From positions 146,526,288-146,590,287 of the forward strand of contig NC_089219.1 in the NCBI RefSeq assembly GCF_963924675.1: 64,000 nt of DNA, read 5' to 3'. The stretch is from Phocoena phocoena (taxonomy: Eukaryota > Chordata > Mammalia > Artiodactyla > Phocoenidae). The translations under genes and the position numbers were made by a program. The notes beneath the pieces were generated by a model. It ran no database searches. It was not told the DNA's origin and saw nothing but the letters and a program-made list of their open reading frames with translations. This document shows positions 37,088 through 46,899 of this stretch, one piece after another (the first letter of the stretch is position 1; every line of letters begins with the position of its first letter).

Positions 37088-38390
37088 AACTCTGATCTAG
37101 TGAGCACTCTTGTATCATTGTTTTTACCTGTTGAAAATAGCCTGCACTGACAATCCTTTTAACACACATTATTTTACCCTCTCCCTTGGGACAAAAAAAG
37201 CTGTCTAAACCCTAAAAATCTTTAAATGGTTGGTAAATATCACTTGCATTGCAGTAATGGGCAGGAGAGGAATGAAAATACCCACCGAGACCCTATAATC
37301 AAATAAACATGCTATTTCCCCCCCAAGAAATACAAGTAAGCCCTATAAATATCTAATATAGAATTCGAGAGTCTGACAGAGACACATTACTATACGCGGG
37401 CAATGGGCAAAAACAAGAAGCGAGGGGGTGGGGAAGCCCCTTCAAAGTCTGCCCAAAGCCTGTACTGAAGAGGGTCTGTGGTGGGCTGGGGGGAGAAGGA
37501 AACACGCTCCACTCCGAGAGGCTCCAACAAGGGCGCCTCCATATGCGGAACTCTCGCCCAATCCCCGTCCAGGCTGAAATCCCGTGACCGCCAGAGAGCC
37601 TGTTTGGAGAAAAGTAGACAGGGAGCCCGCAAGCTGGGCTGGCAGAGGACGCTGGAACCTGGCTGCTAGGGGAGAAAATGTCTCCTTGGCAGCTGCAGTC
37701 ACTGTCCTGTGGTCTGACTTCCCAGGGCTGGCTCTGGAGCGAGGTGTGCCTCTGGCTTCTCCCCACCCTCTTCCCCCAATCCCATTCGCTCCGCGGCTCC
37801 TACACTCCGCAAAGCTGTCGCCACCAAAGCTACACCACCTAGCCAAAAAGAAAGAAAAAAGAAAATCCCGTGTGTGCGCGGGTCGGGCTGGGCTCGCCCT
37901 CGGCTTCGGCCGGTGACAGCAGCCCGGGGATCGCCGCCCTGGCAGAGCGCGGGCCTCCGCTCCCGGGGGCCGGTGGTGTGGCAACTGACATTTGCATGGT
38001 TCTTCCACACACAGCCCGCACACCCTCTCCTCTAGCTCTCGGCCCCGCAGCCGCTCCACCCCCGGCCTCCGACCCCCGAATCCGCCGAGGGGCCGTCTTC
38101 CTCCGTTCACCCCGGGCTCAAGCGGTAGAAAGGTGATGCCACCAGCGGGCAAGTGGCCTCCAAAGGAACCATGTTAACCTTGCAATGCACACATCTGCCC
38201 ACACGCCCTGTGTCACAGCCCTGCCAAGCGTGACAGCCTCCCCGCCAAAGATGCCTGTCCATCCCAGCCCCGCATCTCCTCCCAACCGCACACCCGGACC
38301 CCAACCCCACCCGCCCGCCCTCTACCCCTTCCACCCTAAACCAATCCCAGAAAAGGGGAGACAGGATTTTGCTTAAGCAAACAGATCTAC

Positions 38391-38447
38391 CTGGATCAAA
38401 TTCAGGGATCCGAGCTTGGTATTCAGCTCCGACTCTCATCCCAACAT
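38391..38447 (-). CDS. RCOR3: RCOR3 coding exon 2 (residues 56-74, start of ELM2)
   Basis: The acceptor TTTGCAG and donor CAG/GTAGAT bracket 57 nt encoding DVGMRVGAEYQARIPEFDP. MRVG..YQA.IP.FDP is the conserved entry to the ELM2 domain shared with RCOR1 (MRVGPQYQAVVPDFDP), which helps recruit HDAC1/2. Phase is 1 in and 1 out. The exon lies inside the CpG island, only 397 nt downstream of exon 1. Confidence 0.95.
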
Positions 38448-38626
38448 CTGCAAAGCAAGGTCAAAAAAGAAAAAAAGAAAAAGGCGTGGGGGCAGAAAAA
38501 GAAAGAAAAAAGAAAAAGGAAGAGACACTTAATAAAATATGAAAATTGCTGAAGGGAGGAAAGAAGCGGCGGGTGGATGGGAAGATATTAACTCCGGGCA
38601 CTCCGGGAGATGGCAGCGGATGGGGG

Positions 38627-38690
38627 CGGGGAGCCGGGGGGGGGGGCGAGGGCGGAGGATTGGGCGAGGGCGGAGGGACGGGGGTCGCGG
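38627..38690 (+). promoter_or_regulatory. G-quadruplex-prone G-runs in intron 1
   Basis: The plus strand (RCOR3 template) carries many G-runs, including one of about 13 G, within 64 nt. Similar runs recur at 38770-38830 and 39345-39400. Sequence rules predict G4 on the template strand and C-rich RNA; folding was not tested. Confidence 0.5.
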
Positions 38691-38844
38691 CGGGTGCTGC
38701 TGCACTGCACCGGGAGTTCGAGGCTACCGCAGCGCCCGGGCTCCGAGGGGAGAGAGGGCGGGAGCGCGGCGAGGGGAGGGGGCTGGGGGAGGGGAGGAGG
38801 GAGGGGGGCAGGCGGGCTGGCTGGGAGGAGTTCGAGGCTACCAC

Positions 38845-39010
38845 CGTGCTCGTCGTCGCTGCTGCAGCCGCTCTCGGGCTCTGAGAAGTGCAGCCCGCCG
38901 TTGGTGGACGAGGCACCGCTGCCACCGCCGCCCGCCGGGCTCTTGGCGCTGCCGTTGGCCGATCGGTTCTTCCCCAGTAACTCGGGCCCTTTCTCCATCA
39001 TGCCGGGCAT
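38845..39010 (-). CDS. RCOR3: RCOR3 coding exon 1 (residues 1-55)
   Basis: The ATG is at 39010-39008, with A at -3 (ACCATG) and C at +4. A second ATG (M4 and M5 follow) is in the same frame, but the first gives the known N-terminus. The exon encodes a low-complexity Gly/Ser/Ala segment ending in GCSSDDEH, an acidic patch just before ELM2, and leaves one base (G) for the next codon. Residue 42 is Phe where I recall Tyr in human. The exon end is ambiguous by 3 nt: donors GTGGTA (after 38845) and GTAGCC (after 38842) are stacked. I chose 38845 because it gives the DEHDVGM text I know from human RCOR3. Confidence 0.93.
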
Positions 39011-39098
39011 GGTAGAAGAGGGGAGGGGGAAAGGTGAGGAGAAGAGGTAGGCGTCAGGGTGAAGGGGGAGATGGCTTACGAGCGCGGGCGGGAGGGAA

Positions 39099-39146
39099 AG
39101 GAGGAGGAGGAGGAGACGGCGGCGGCGGCGGAGGAGGAGGAGGAGG
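39099..39146 (+). repeat. GGA/GGC trinucleotide repeat in the 5' leader
   Basis: Alternating runs of GGA and GGC (about 48 nt) read as CCTCC/GCCGCC on the RCOR3 sense strand, between the putative uORF and the main ATG. It is a low-complexity tract likely to vary in length. Confidence 0.75.
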
Positions 39147-39149
39147 GTG

Positions 39150-39167
39150 TTAATATGGAGCCGCCAT
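39150..39167 (-). other. Upstream ORF MAAPY in the RCOR3 5' leader (putative)
   Basis: ATGGCGGCTCCATATTAA encodes MAAPY-stop and lies 140 nt before the main ATG, out of frame with it. ATGGCGGC also matches the YY1 core found around start sites of many CpG promoters, so it may be a promoter element instead of translated RNA. Which applies depends on the unmapped start site. Confidence 0.4.
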
Positions 39168-39200
39168 AACCGCCCCGGTCCGGCAGTAGCGCAGTCGCCT

Positions 39201-41775
39201 CACAACAACCCGCCCCGGCCCCGCCTCTCTCCCCTCCTCCTCCGCCCGCCGGCCGCCCCGCGCAGTCCCCGGCGCCCCTCTCGGCCGCGCCGCGCTCTAC
39301 GGCGCCGCCGGTATCACTCCGCCCCGCAGGGAGGTTCCGGCCGCCGGGCGGGGGAGGGCAGGAGGGGCGCAGGGGAAGAGGGGGAGGGGAGGGGAAGCCC
39401 CGCTCGCCGACGGACCGGGCAACCCCAACCGAGCGCTAATAAAATCGCCGTAGAGGCGCGGCCGCCTCTCGGGCTTCCTTTCTAGGGGGCGCTTCGGAGC
39501 GCGGGCGGAGGCGCACGCGAGGCATCCGGACTCTTTGCCCTATCTGGGCGGAAGGAACGCGGCCGGCCTGAGAAAGGGCCTGGTGAGACCCTAGGCGCCC
39601 GAGTTCTGGGAGCGGCCCCCCTTTTTTCTGGGGGGTTGCGCGGCGCGATGTCAGGACAGGCCTCGGCAGGAGCGAGGCCCTCTTGAGATGCTGCGGAGGA
39701 CCGGCTGCCCAGTTTCATGGCTTCTCCAACAGCGTCGAGCTAGGGTCGTGCGCTTGCCCGCGGTGGAGTCGGGCGGAGTAACAGGGCGGTCTTCGGGTCC
39801 CGAGGCCCAGGTGGCCGGAGAAGTAGGCTCGATCCTAACCATCCAGACGCTGCAGTTTTGTTTCTGATCCTCAGAACTGGGGCCTGATTCCCTGGAGAGA
39901 CTGAGGCTTCCGAGATGAGTTTCCAGTGCCGAGCAATACAGCTGTATATTGCTAAAAGGTGGTTGTTTTTGTTGGTTTTTTTTGGTAACCTTTCTCCTCC
40001 GTTTTCCTTCTCTTACCTTTTTTTTTTTTTTGGTCTTTGCTATTTCATTAGGGGAGTGGGTGCTGTCAGTTGTTAAATAAAATTAGGACAGGGTCCTTGC
40101 TCTGTTGGCGCTTTCTCAGTGCGCTGACCTGCGGTCGAGCCTTGGAGCAGAACTCTGGAGAGGGCGGAGGCCGGGAGTGGAGGTGAGGCCAGAGCTGCAG
40201 TCTGGCAGGGTTTCCAGCCTGGCAGGCGATGCGCTCTGTAATGCTTTCCTGAATTTCATTAGGCAGGAGTAGGAACTGCATTTTTCGTTCACCAGATTTG
40301 AGGACGTCTGCTCTGCGCCAGGCTGCCTGGCATTGGGGGCTACTTAGGATTTTCTTCTTTTTCTATTTTTTTGGGGTTTTGGTTTTTTTAAATTTTGCTC
40401 ACCAGTAAGTAGAAGTGAGGACTTGTTGTGAACATCTAGTATGCAGATGTATGCAGAGTGGTATTTGGGGTCCACAGTAAGGTATTCTTCAAACACTTAA
40501 AAATAAAGATTGTCCGGGAAGATTTCTATAGTAGGTCAATGCAGAATGGATCGAACCAAAAATAAGCCTCTCTGGCCAGAAAATAGTTCACTGAAAGAAA
40601 CAACATCCCTAAAGCAGGAATGTCTAAATCAGGAATTGAGCCAAGAAAAGCCTGGGAAGTAAGTATTTGACAGCGTCTCAGTCTAAAGGGGAAGGTCTCC
40701 TGAGCAGGTACAAAACCTATCTGGTTCTGGTAGTGGAGGTAATTTCATCTCTATCAAAACCTGATATGATGCCATTAAATATTTGAATCATAAAACTAAA
40801 CCTTTTATTCCTTACCAAATACAGTTCTGAATATTATTTTAATTCCCATATAATTTTTCTACAAGGAATGTCTTCGCCGTATGAAATGAATAGTCGTTTC
40901 CCTTGACAGTTATATTTTTCATTGTGAATTAACACATTGGTATTTTGGTTTTCATACACAAGTTCTAATGATCATGATTCAGCATCTCTGGTCATGTAAC
41001 ACAAAGGCCAGACCCAGAACTGAGTGAATTCACAAAGATAAATGTCTCTCTGAGGCTGCTTGGCCAGCCAGCTTTCTGACACCCCAACTTTGCAACACCT
41101 TCCAGCAACTTTTCTACAGAAAGGAATTTTCATGTATAGATCAGGACCAAAACATTGTGAAAGTTTGGGGACTTCTGTAACTTTTATTTATTAGTAAAAC
41201 CCTTAAAGTGAGAAGATTTCACGATTTTCTTGAGTATAGCAAAGAAGGCAGAGCAGGCCAGACTGCATTCTACTCGAATGAAGAAGGGGTCTTGGGGTAT
41301 GAAATTAAAAAAAAAAAGGCAGGGAAGCAAGTTTCTGTTTTGCCCCTGAAGAAAAGGGTTCTGAAGAATAATAATAGGCCTCAAAATGGTATCCCAACAG
41401 TGAACAAGGACAGTATAGAAAGAGAAAAGTTTTAAGAAAATTTGGGGGATGTCTGTAAGGGGTTAGAGGAAGAAAAGAATCTGGACAAGGAAGAAGCAAG
41501 CATTAAAAAGGGTTAATAATATCTAAGGATGCAGAGTCATGAGGGGTTGAAGAAAAGTCCTTTGGATTTGTTAACTAGAAGGATGTTGATTATTTTGTTT
41601 GGCTGCTTTTTTATTGTATTAAAATTTTCTAATATTATTTTCATTATATTTTAAGTTTGGAACAGACAGTACATTTTCATAGTTACAAAATCAAAATGTA
41701 TAAGAATTTATAATTCACTATTGTGCTAGCCCTCCCAGCGACTGTAAAAAGGCAAGGTAGAAATATATAAGGGTT
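39201..41775. other. Upstream flank of RCOR3: GC-rich then unique sequence, no gene
   Basis: The first 500 bp are CpG-island DNA; the rest is unique-looking. Reading frames within the island (up to 112 codons) lack start context or homology. A divergent noncoding transcript from the island is possible but nothing in the bases proves it. Confidence 0.55.
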
Positions 41776-42000
41776 AGAAAGAAATATGTAAACCTGTTAT
41801 TTGGAGAAAGGGTGATAGTCTCTATATAAAATTATAATAATTTATAAACCATTTAGTATTAATAATGAATTTAGCAAGTTGATACAGTCAGTATGTAAAG
41901 ATCAGTTATATTTTATGTACCAGCACTAAACAATTAGAAAATGAATTTTTTAAAAAGTGATACCATATACAAATGCACCAAAAATATCGAATACCTAGTG

Positions 42001-42449
42001 TATTCGTTTCCTGTGGCAGCTGTAGCAAATTACCACAAACTTGGTAGCTTAAAATGAATTCATCCTCTCACAGTTCTAGAAACCAAAAGTCTGAAATCAA
42101 GGTGTCAGCAGGGCCACGCTCCCTCCAGAGGCTTTAGGGGAGAATCTGCTCCTTGCCTTTTCCAGTTTCTGGTGTCTACTGGCCTTCCTTGGCTTGAGGC
42201 CACAATCACTCCAACCTCTGCCTCCATCTTCTCATTGCCTTCTCCTCTGTGTGTGTCTTGAATTTCCCTTTTTCTTTATTATGTAAAGACACTACTGGCA
42301 TTTACGGCCCATCTGGATAGTCCAGGATTATCTCCTGTCTCAAGATCCTTAATCATATGTGTAAAGATGCTTCTTCCAAATAAGAAAACATTTTACAGTT
42401 TCTGGGGATTAAGACCTAATGTCTTTGGGGCACCATCCCACCAATTGCA
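42001..42449 (+). mobile_element. Solo LTR, 449 bp, inside the L1 (ERVL/MaLR-type likely)
   Basis: It starts TGTATTCG and ends CAATTGCA (TG...CA). The 5-bp duplication CCTAG is at 41996-42000 and 42450-42454, typical of ERVL/MaLR-type integration. The sequence ('gcagctgtagcaaattacca') belongs to a very common mammalian repeat that I do not name with certainty. No internal viral genes are present. Confidence 0.7.
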
Positions 42450-42460
42450 CCTAGGAATAA

Positions 42461-42674
42461 TTTTTTTTTTCTTTTTTTTTTGTAGCGGTACGCGGGCCTC
42501 TCACTGTTGTGTCCTCTCCCGTTGCGGAGCACAGGCTCTGGACACGCAGGCTCAGTGGCCATGGCTCACGGGCCCAGCCACTCCGCGTCATGTGGGATCC
42601 TCCCGGACCGGGGCACGAACCCGTGTTCCCTGCATCGGCAGGCGGACTCTCAACCACTGTGCCACCAGGGAAGC
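42461..42674 (-). mobile_element. CHR SINE, GC-rich, inserted at the LTR/L1 edge
   Basis: Poly-T then GCGGTACGCGGGCCTCTCAC, ending GCCACCAGGGAAGC. The duplication CCTAGGAATAA is at 42450-42460 and 42675-42685 and contains the older LTR duplication. It is the youngest of the three nested elements. Confidence 0.92.
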
Positions 42675-44029
42675 CCTAGGAATAAATTTTAATGAAAGAG
42701 GTACAAGAACTCTGTACTGAAAATTGTGTTATTGAGAGAAATTAGAGAAGACCCAAGTAGCTGGACAGTTATTCAATGCTCATGGATCAGAAGACTTAAT
42801 ATTGTAAAAATGTCAGTTCTCCCAAATGATCTATAGGTTCAGTCTAATCCCTACTAGAATCGCAGCAGATTTTGTGTGTGTGTCTGTGTAAATTGACAAG
42901 CTGACCCTAAAATGTATATGGAAAGTCAGAAGATCAAGAACAGCCAAGACAATCTGGAAGAACAAAGTTAGGGGATTTATACTATCAGATGTTAGAAAGT
43001 AGACCAAGGGACCTGAATAGGGTTCCCAAACAGATGCTTATGTGAACATTTTACTTATGCAAAAGTTGTAAATAGATTGTGGACCTAAATGTAAAAGATA
43101 AAATAATAGTGTCTTTAGAAAATACTTACGAATATATATAGCAGCCTATATACATGCTTAGAGGATGGGGTGTCAGACTCTGAGATGAAAGGGAGACTTT
43201 ATCTCTTGTGTGTTCTGTTCACGGTTGGACTCTTTTACCATGTGTATGTATTACTGTTCCGAGGAAATAAATATTTAAAGAATCACTTAATAGACAAAAC
43301 ACAGGTAAATATAGTTTAAAAAACAATATTAAGACAATGTAACAAAGTAAACAATGTTACAGTTATTAGAAGCTGGGAAGTAGAATGGAAGAGGAAAGAT
43401 GGAAAGGCGATAGGGGTTTTATCCTCATTTTACAAAAGGAAAAAAATTTAAGCATGGTGATGATTGTGGGCTACACCTTGATTCTCCAACTACAATAGGC
43501 ACACAGGAAGGACCTCCACAGAGGTCCTGTTTTATTCATTTCCAGGTTCATAGTGAGTGTCTTTATGACACCACTTTTGCTGAAGAGTTTATTGATTTGC
43601 TCTTTGGTTCTCCTTTATTTTTACTTTAGCAGTGCCTGTCTTGGAATAAGTTTAACTCCAAGACAGAGTCAGGCAGCATGGCCAGGAGACTACCCACCAC
43701 TGAGCCACTTATGTTGGACCAGGTCTGGTGGGGACAGTCCACACATGTTTTCAACAGGAAGGAGGAGCTGTGTGGTTTGGTTTTGTTTTTTAGAGCCCCT
43801 GATCCCCAGGTGGGGTGGGGTGGGGGGAAATCATACCTTAAGAGCTGAAAGAAACTTCAGAGTTCTGGTAACCCACTTTCTCTTCACCCCCTGGAATATT
43901 TACCGTTTCTGAAGCTAGTCTTACAGCCTCCATTTAAACAGATACAGAGATAGGTAACTGCATCACAAAGTAGATCATTTCATTTTTTTAAAGATGTCTA
44001 GGTCTTAGAAAATATCTTTTTTTTTTTTG

Positions 44030-44440
44030 GCACTCAAAGCTCAACTACATATAAGAGAAACCCCAAATAACAGTGTCAAACAAAATGAAAATTTATTTCT
44101 TTTCATGTAAAAGGGATCCAGAAGTTGAAACTCCTTGGCTGAAATGACAACTGCCATGAAGGTGTCAGGCACCCAGGCTTCTTCTCTCTTACCCCTCCTC
44201 CATTCCTGGAGTGTCACTTTTGCCCTTATGATCCAAAGTGGCTGCTAGAGGGCAGTCATCACGATCACACTCCTCACAAGAGGATAGAGGAAGAAATGCA
44301 GGAGGGCACACCCCTTCTCTTTAAGGTGATTTTCTGGAAGTACCATATACCATTTATGCTGATATATCAATGTTCAGAACTTAGTCACATGGCCCACTAA
44401 CCTCAAAGGAGGCTGGGAAATGTCAAAGTGCTCTGCTAAG
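44030..44440. repeat. Old interspersed repeat, unclassified
   Basis: 'gatccaaagtggctgctaga', 'gggcagtcatcacgatcaca' and 'cttagtcacatggcccacta' resemble a family common in mammals; name and orientation not secured. The 300 bases to its left and 43.35-44.0 kb show nothing clear. Confidence 0.4.
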
Positions 44441-44499
44441 AATCAAGGCTCTGTGGCTAAGGATGAAGGGAAAAATGAGTACTGAAAGGCAGCTAGCAA

Positions 44500-45010
44500 G
44501 CTGTCACATGGGTCCTTTAAATATTTGAAAACAGCAATCATGTCCCACTTCAGCTTCTCTTTTAGGGTAAACATCATCATTCTCTTTGACAAATCGACAG
44601 TGATACTGTTTTCAGACCCTTCACCTCTTCAACTGTCCTATTAACATGCTCTAGTTTGTGTTGAATACTTAGAATAAGACACCCCCCACGACAGTGTGAG
44701 ATCTAATTGCTACAAAATCAAGTTGAAATATTTTGACCCCTTTTCTTTGCACCATATTTTTATTAATCCATCCTAAAATTAGCTTTCTTGGCAACAACTG
44801 CACATGGTTACTAAATCTAGAATCAACTGCATCCTCCAGGCTTTTACATTTGTTAGTGTTTTGCCTGGTCTCTCCCCACTTAGACTCCAGTAGATTTTTT
44901 ATTTTCCTTTTTTCCCCCCCACTCCCCTCCCTCCTCAGTAAATGAGTTTAAATGTATTGCCATTTAATTTCACCTGGCTTGTTTTAGCTTACCTGAAACT
45001 TTTGAGAACT
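44500..45010. mobile_element. CR1/L3-type LINE remnant
   Basis: 'atcatgtcccacttcagctt', 'ctcttttagggtaaacatca', 'tgctctagtttgtgttgaat' and 'attagctttcttggcaacaa' track the conserved 3' region of CR1/L3 elements in order. Very old. Confidence 0.6.
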
Positions 45011-45049
45011 TTTTGAATTCTGACTTTCTTACCCAACATACTAAATGAC

Positions 45050-45180
45050 TTGGCTGTGGTCATTTCTACCTGTGATAAATGAAATTTATCTTTAAGGTCA
45101 GGAACAGTGACTTAATTTATATTCTCAGCATTGGGTACAATGCCTATGCATAGTAGATGTTTGTTTAAGGAATGAATTAC
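45050..45180 (+). mobile_element. L2 3'-end fragment
   Basis: 'ttaaggtcaggaacagtgac', then 'tctcagcattgggtacaatg' and 'gcatagtagatgtttgttta' match the L2 3' end. Confidence 0.6.
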
Positions 45181-45594
45181 GCAGTTAGACATAAAGAGCA
45201 TTTTCTGGAAGAATTTTTTTTTAAGTTCTGGAATTGTTTGTGAAAGAAGACTATGAAATCTTCCTGTCTTTAAAAATAATATAGACTTTTATCTGGGAGA
45301 ATTATATTTAAATGTGTATACAGTCTTTTAAAAGTAGGCAGGTGATTTAAACAATTTTGCAAAACTTCTAAATCATACAAATATGATTTTATAATGATTT
45401 GTTTGGCTAAATTTTTTAAAAAAAGAAAGAAAAAGACTAGACAGTGAAAAGTTTAAAGTTTACATTTTAATTCTGCCCCTGATACAGAGTATACCAACTC
45501 ATTCATTTCTTTCCCTTGGTTTCACAAATTATAAAAGAGAATTCACAAATCAATTTTTCTTGCTTAAAAAAGGTGTTTGCAAGAATATTCATTA

Positions 45595-45858
45595 GGGACT
45601 TCCCTGGTGGTGCAGTGGTTAAGAATCCGCCTGCCAATGCAGGGGACATGGGTTCTAGCCCTGGTCTGGGAAGATCTCACATGCCGCGAAGCAACTAAGC
45701 ACGCAAGCCACAACTACTGAGCCCATGTGCCACAACTATGAAAGCCCTCGCGCCTACAGCCTGTGCTCTGCAAAAAGAGAAGCTACTGCAGTGAAGAGTA
45801 GCCCCTGCTTGCCACAACTAGAGAAAGCCCACGTGCAGCAACGAAGACCCAACGCAGC

Positions 45859-45889
<31 letters not shown>
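45595..45889 (+). mobile_element. CHR-type SINE, long form, with (TA)n tail
   Basis: GGGACTTCCCTGGTGGTGCA head. The tail has become (TA)n at about 45860-45890. The duplication ATATTCATTA is at 45585-45594 and 45890-45899. Confidence 0.9.
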
Positions 45890-45896
<7 letters not shown>

Positions 45897-46721
45897 TTAA
45901 AACCAGTCTATAGGGAACTATAGAATCCAAATTGTGAGGTAATCTGAAGATCCAGGGATAAGATTAGATGTGTCAACCTCTGAAACGAACACAAACTAAC
46001 ATTAAATTGACTTGTGAAAGTAACTTGAAAATGTTTCAGAAACATGCTGCTCATGAGATTAGGGGCTCCTAAAATAAATTCTGGGAGATTGGAGATAGTA
46101 ATCTAAATATAATGTATAGAATAATCTATAAATTTGGCACTTAGACATTGACAAAAACACAGTCATTGGCACATAGTAAATATTCAGATGTTAATTATTA
46201 TTATTAAATATAGAGATTAGAAGTAAAATCAAAGCTTCTCCAGAACTGACCAAGGAGATGGCACCCCAGATATATACAATGGTCTCTTTTTTGGATAGAA
46301 ATATTCCTACAGATAACTATACAAAGAAAGAGGTTCCCTAAAGAATCTTAATTTATTAGGATATAAACAGGATTTTTAAAAAGTAACTTAAAAAGTCCCC
46401 CTTTCCCTCTGGATACAGGGTTTCTTAGCTACATCTTGATCTAATTCCATTACTTTTGGTTATCAGAGTAATGTGGTTCTATTTAACATAGGCCAAAATT
46501 GTGGGGTTTGCAGTGGGTATGGGACCCTCCCCCCTGTCATCCCCCAGCCCTTTGAAGTGGGTCCAGGGAAGAAGAAGAATGGAGGCAGGTTGTCTTCTTA
46601 CTTCACTATTCTTAGGGTGGTAACCTTCACTCTGTCATTACTGCTGCTTCTCTAACACTCGCTGGTTATGGCAGTTCCAAATTCTGGGGGTGTTTTTGTT
46701 GGTCTTCAAAAGGCCTTTACT

Positions 46722-46897
46722 GGGGTAGGGGGCTGGGGGCGGGGTTGGGATGAACTGGGAGATTGGGGTTGACATATATACACTAATATGTATAAAACAG
46801 ATAACTAATAAGAACCTGCTGTATAAAAACTAAGTAAATAAAATTCAAAAATAAAATAAAATTCAAAAATAAAAAACAAAATAAATCCCCCTCCGCC
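46722..46897 (+). mobile_element. LINE-1 3'-UTR stub
   Basis: 'ggtagggggctgggggcggg', 'acatatatacactaatatgt' and 'ataactaataagaacctgct' are L1 3' UTR text, then an A-rich tail. Direct repeats AAAAGGCCTTTAC lie just left (from about 46709) and right (from about 46902), indicating a 5'-truncated, internally shortened insertion. Confidence 0.75.
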
Positions 46898-46899
46898 TC

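Larger units (their letters stand above)
30035..38390 (-). other. RCOR3 intron 2 (8.4 kb)
   Basis: From exon 3 outward: an inverted pair of CHR SINEs (30681-30895, 30989-31316), a twin-primed SINE piece (31469-31553), a MIR (32.8 kb), weak MIRs (34.8, 36.7 kb), a Tigger element (35753-36129), two short tandem duplications (36249-36283, 37002-37087) and the inner half of the CpG island. Stretches 31.6-32.8, 33.1-34.7 and 36.2-36.6 kb show nothing recognisable. Confidence 0.6.
1..39200 (-). other. RCOR3: RCOR3 gene span (5' part; REST corepressor 3)
   Basis: Ten coding exons on the minus strand join in phase into a CoREST-family protein, residues 1-358. CoREST proteins are nuclear scaffolds. 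Their ELM2-SANT1 part recruits HDAC1/2, and the linker plus SANT2 bind LSD1/KDM1A and nucleosomal DNA. RCOR3 is the paralogue reported to support LSD1 demethylation poorly and to oppose RCOR1 (family knowledge). The N-terminus MPGMMEKGPELLGKNRSANG and the exon 8 text distinguish it from RCOR1 and RCOR2. The known human protein is close to 495 residues, so about 137 residues lie left of position 1. The right limit is the presumed start site near 39.2 kb, inferred and not mapped. Introns: 38448-38844, 30035-38390, 27293-29956, 25615-27239, 24531-25452, 23642-24405, 13897-23562, 8719-13677, 718-8640, and 1-659 (incomplete). Confidence 0.95.
37380..39720. promoter_or_regulatory. RCOR3: CpG island promoter of RCOR3
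   Basis: A sharp change in composition marks this block, with dense CG dinucleotides from about 37.4 to 39.7 kb against AT-rich flanks. It covers the 5' UTR, exons 1-2, intron 1 and the first kilobase of intron 2. On the transcribed sense there are GC boxes (GGGGCGGG, about 39204-39225) and an ATGGCGGC motif like YY1 at about 39160-39167. No TATA box stands out, as expected for a broad CpG promoter. The exact start site cannot be seen. Confidence 0.85.
41780..43340 (+). mobile_element. LINE-1 ORF2 fragment, split by later insertions
   Basis: 'caatgctcatggatcagaag', 'aatattgtaaaaatgtcag', 'aaattgacaagctgacccta' and 'aagaacagccaagacaatct' are L1 ORF2 text. The sentence breaks at 42000 and resumes at 42675 ('ctaggaataaattttaatga'). 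Degenerate, no ORF. Confidence 0.82.

Noticed and set aside
38461..39050. Several 110-158 codon ORFs on both strands over RCOR3 exon 1
   Set aside because: GC-rich low-complexity shadows; only the frame starting at 39010 to the exon 1 donor is coding. The ORF reading past 38845 enters intron 1.
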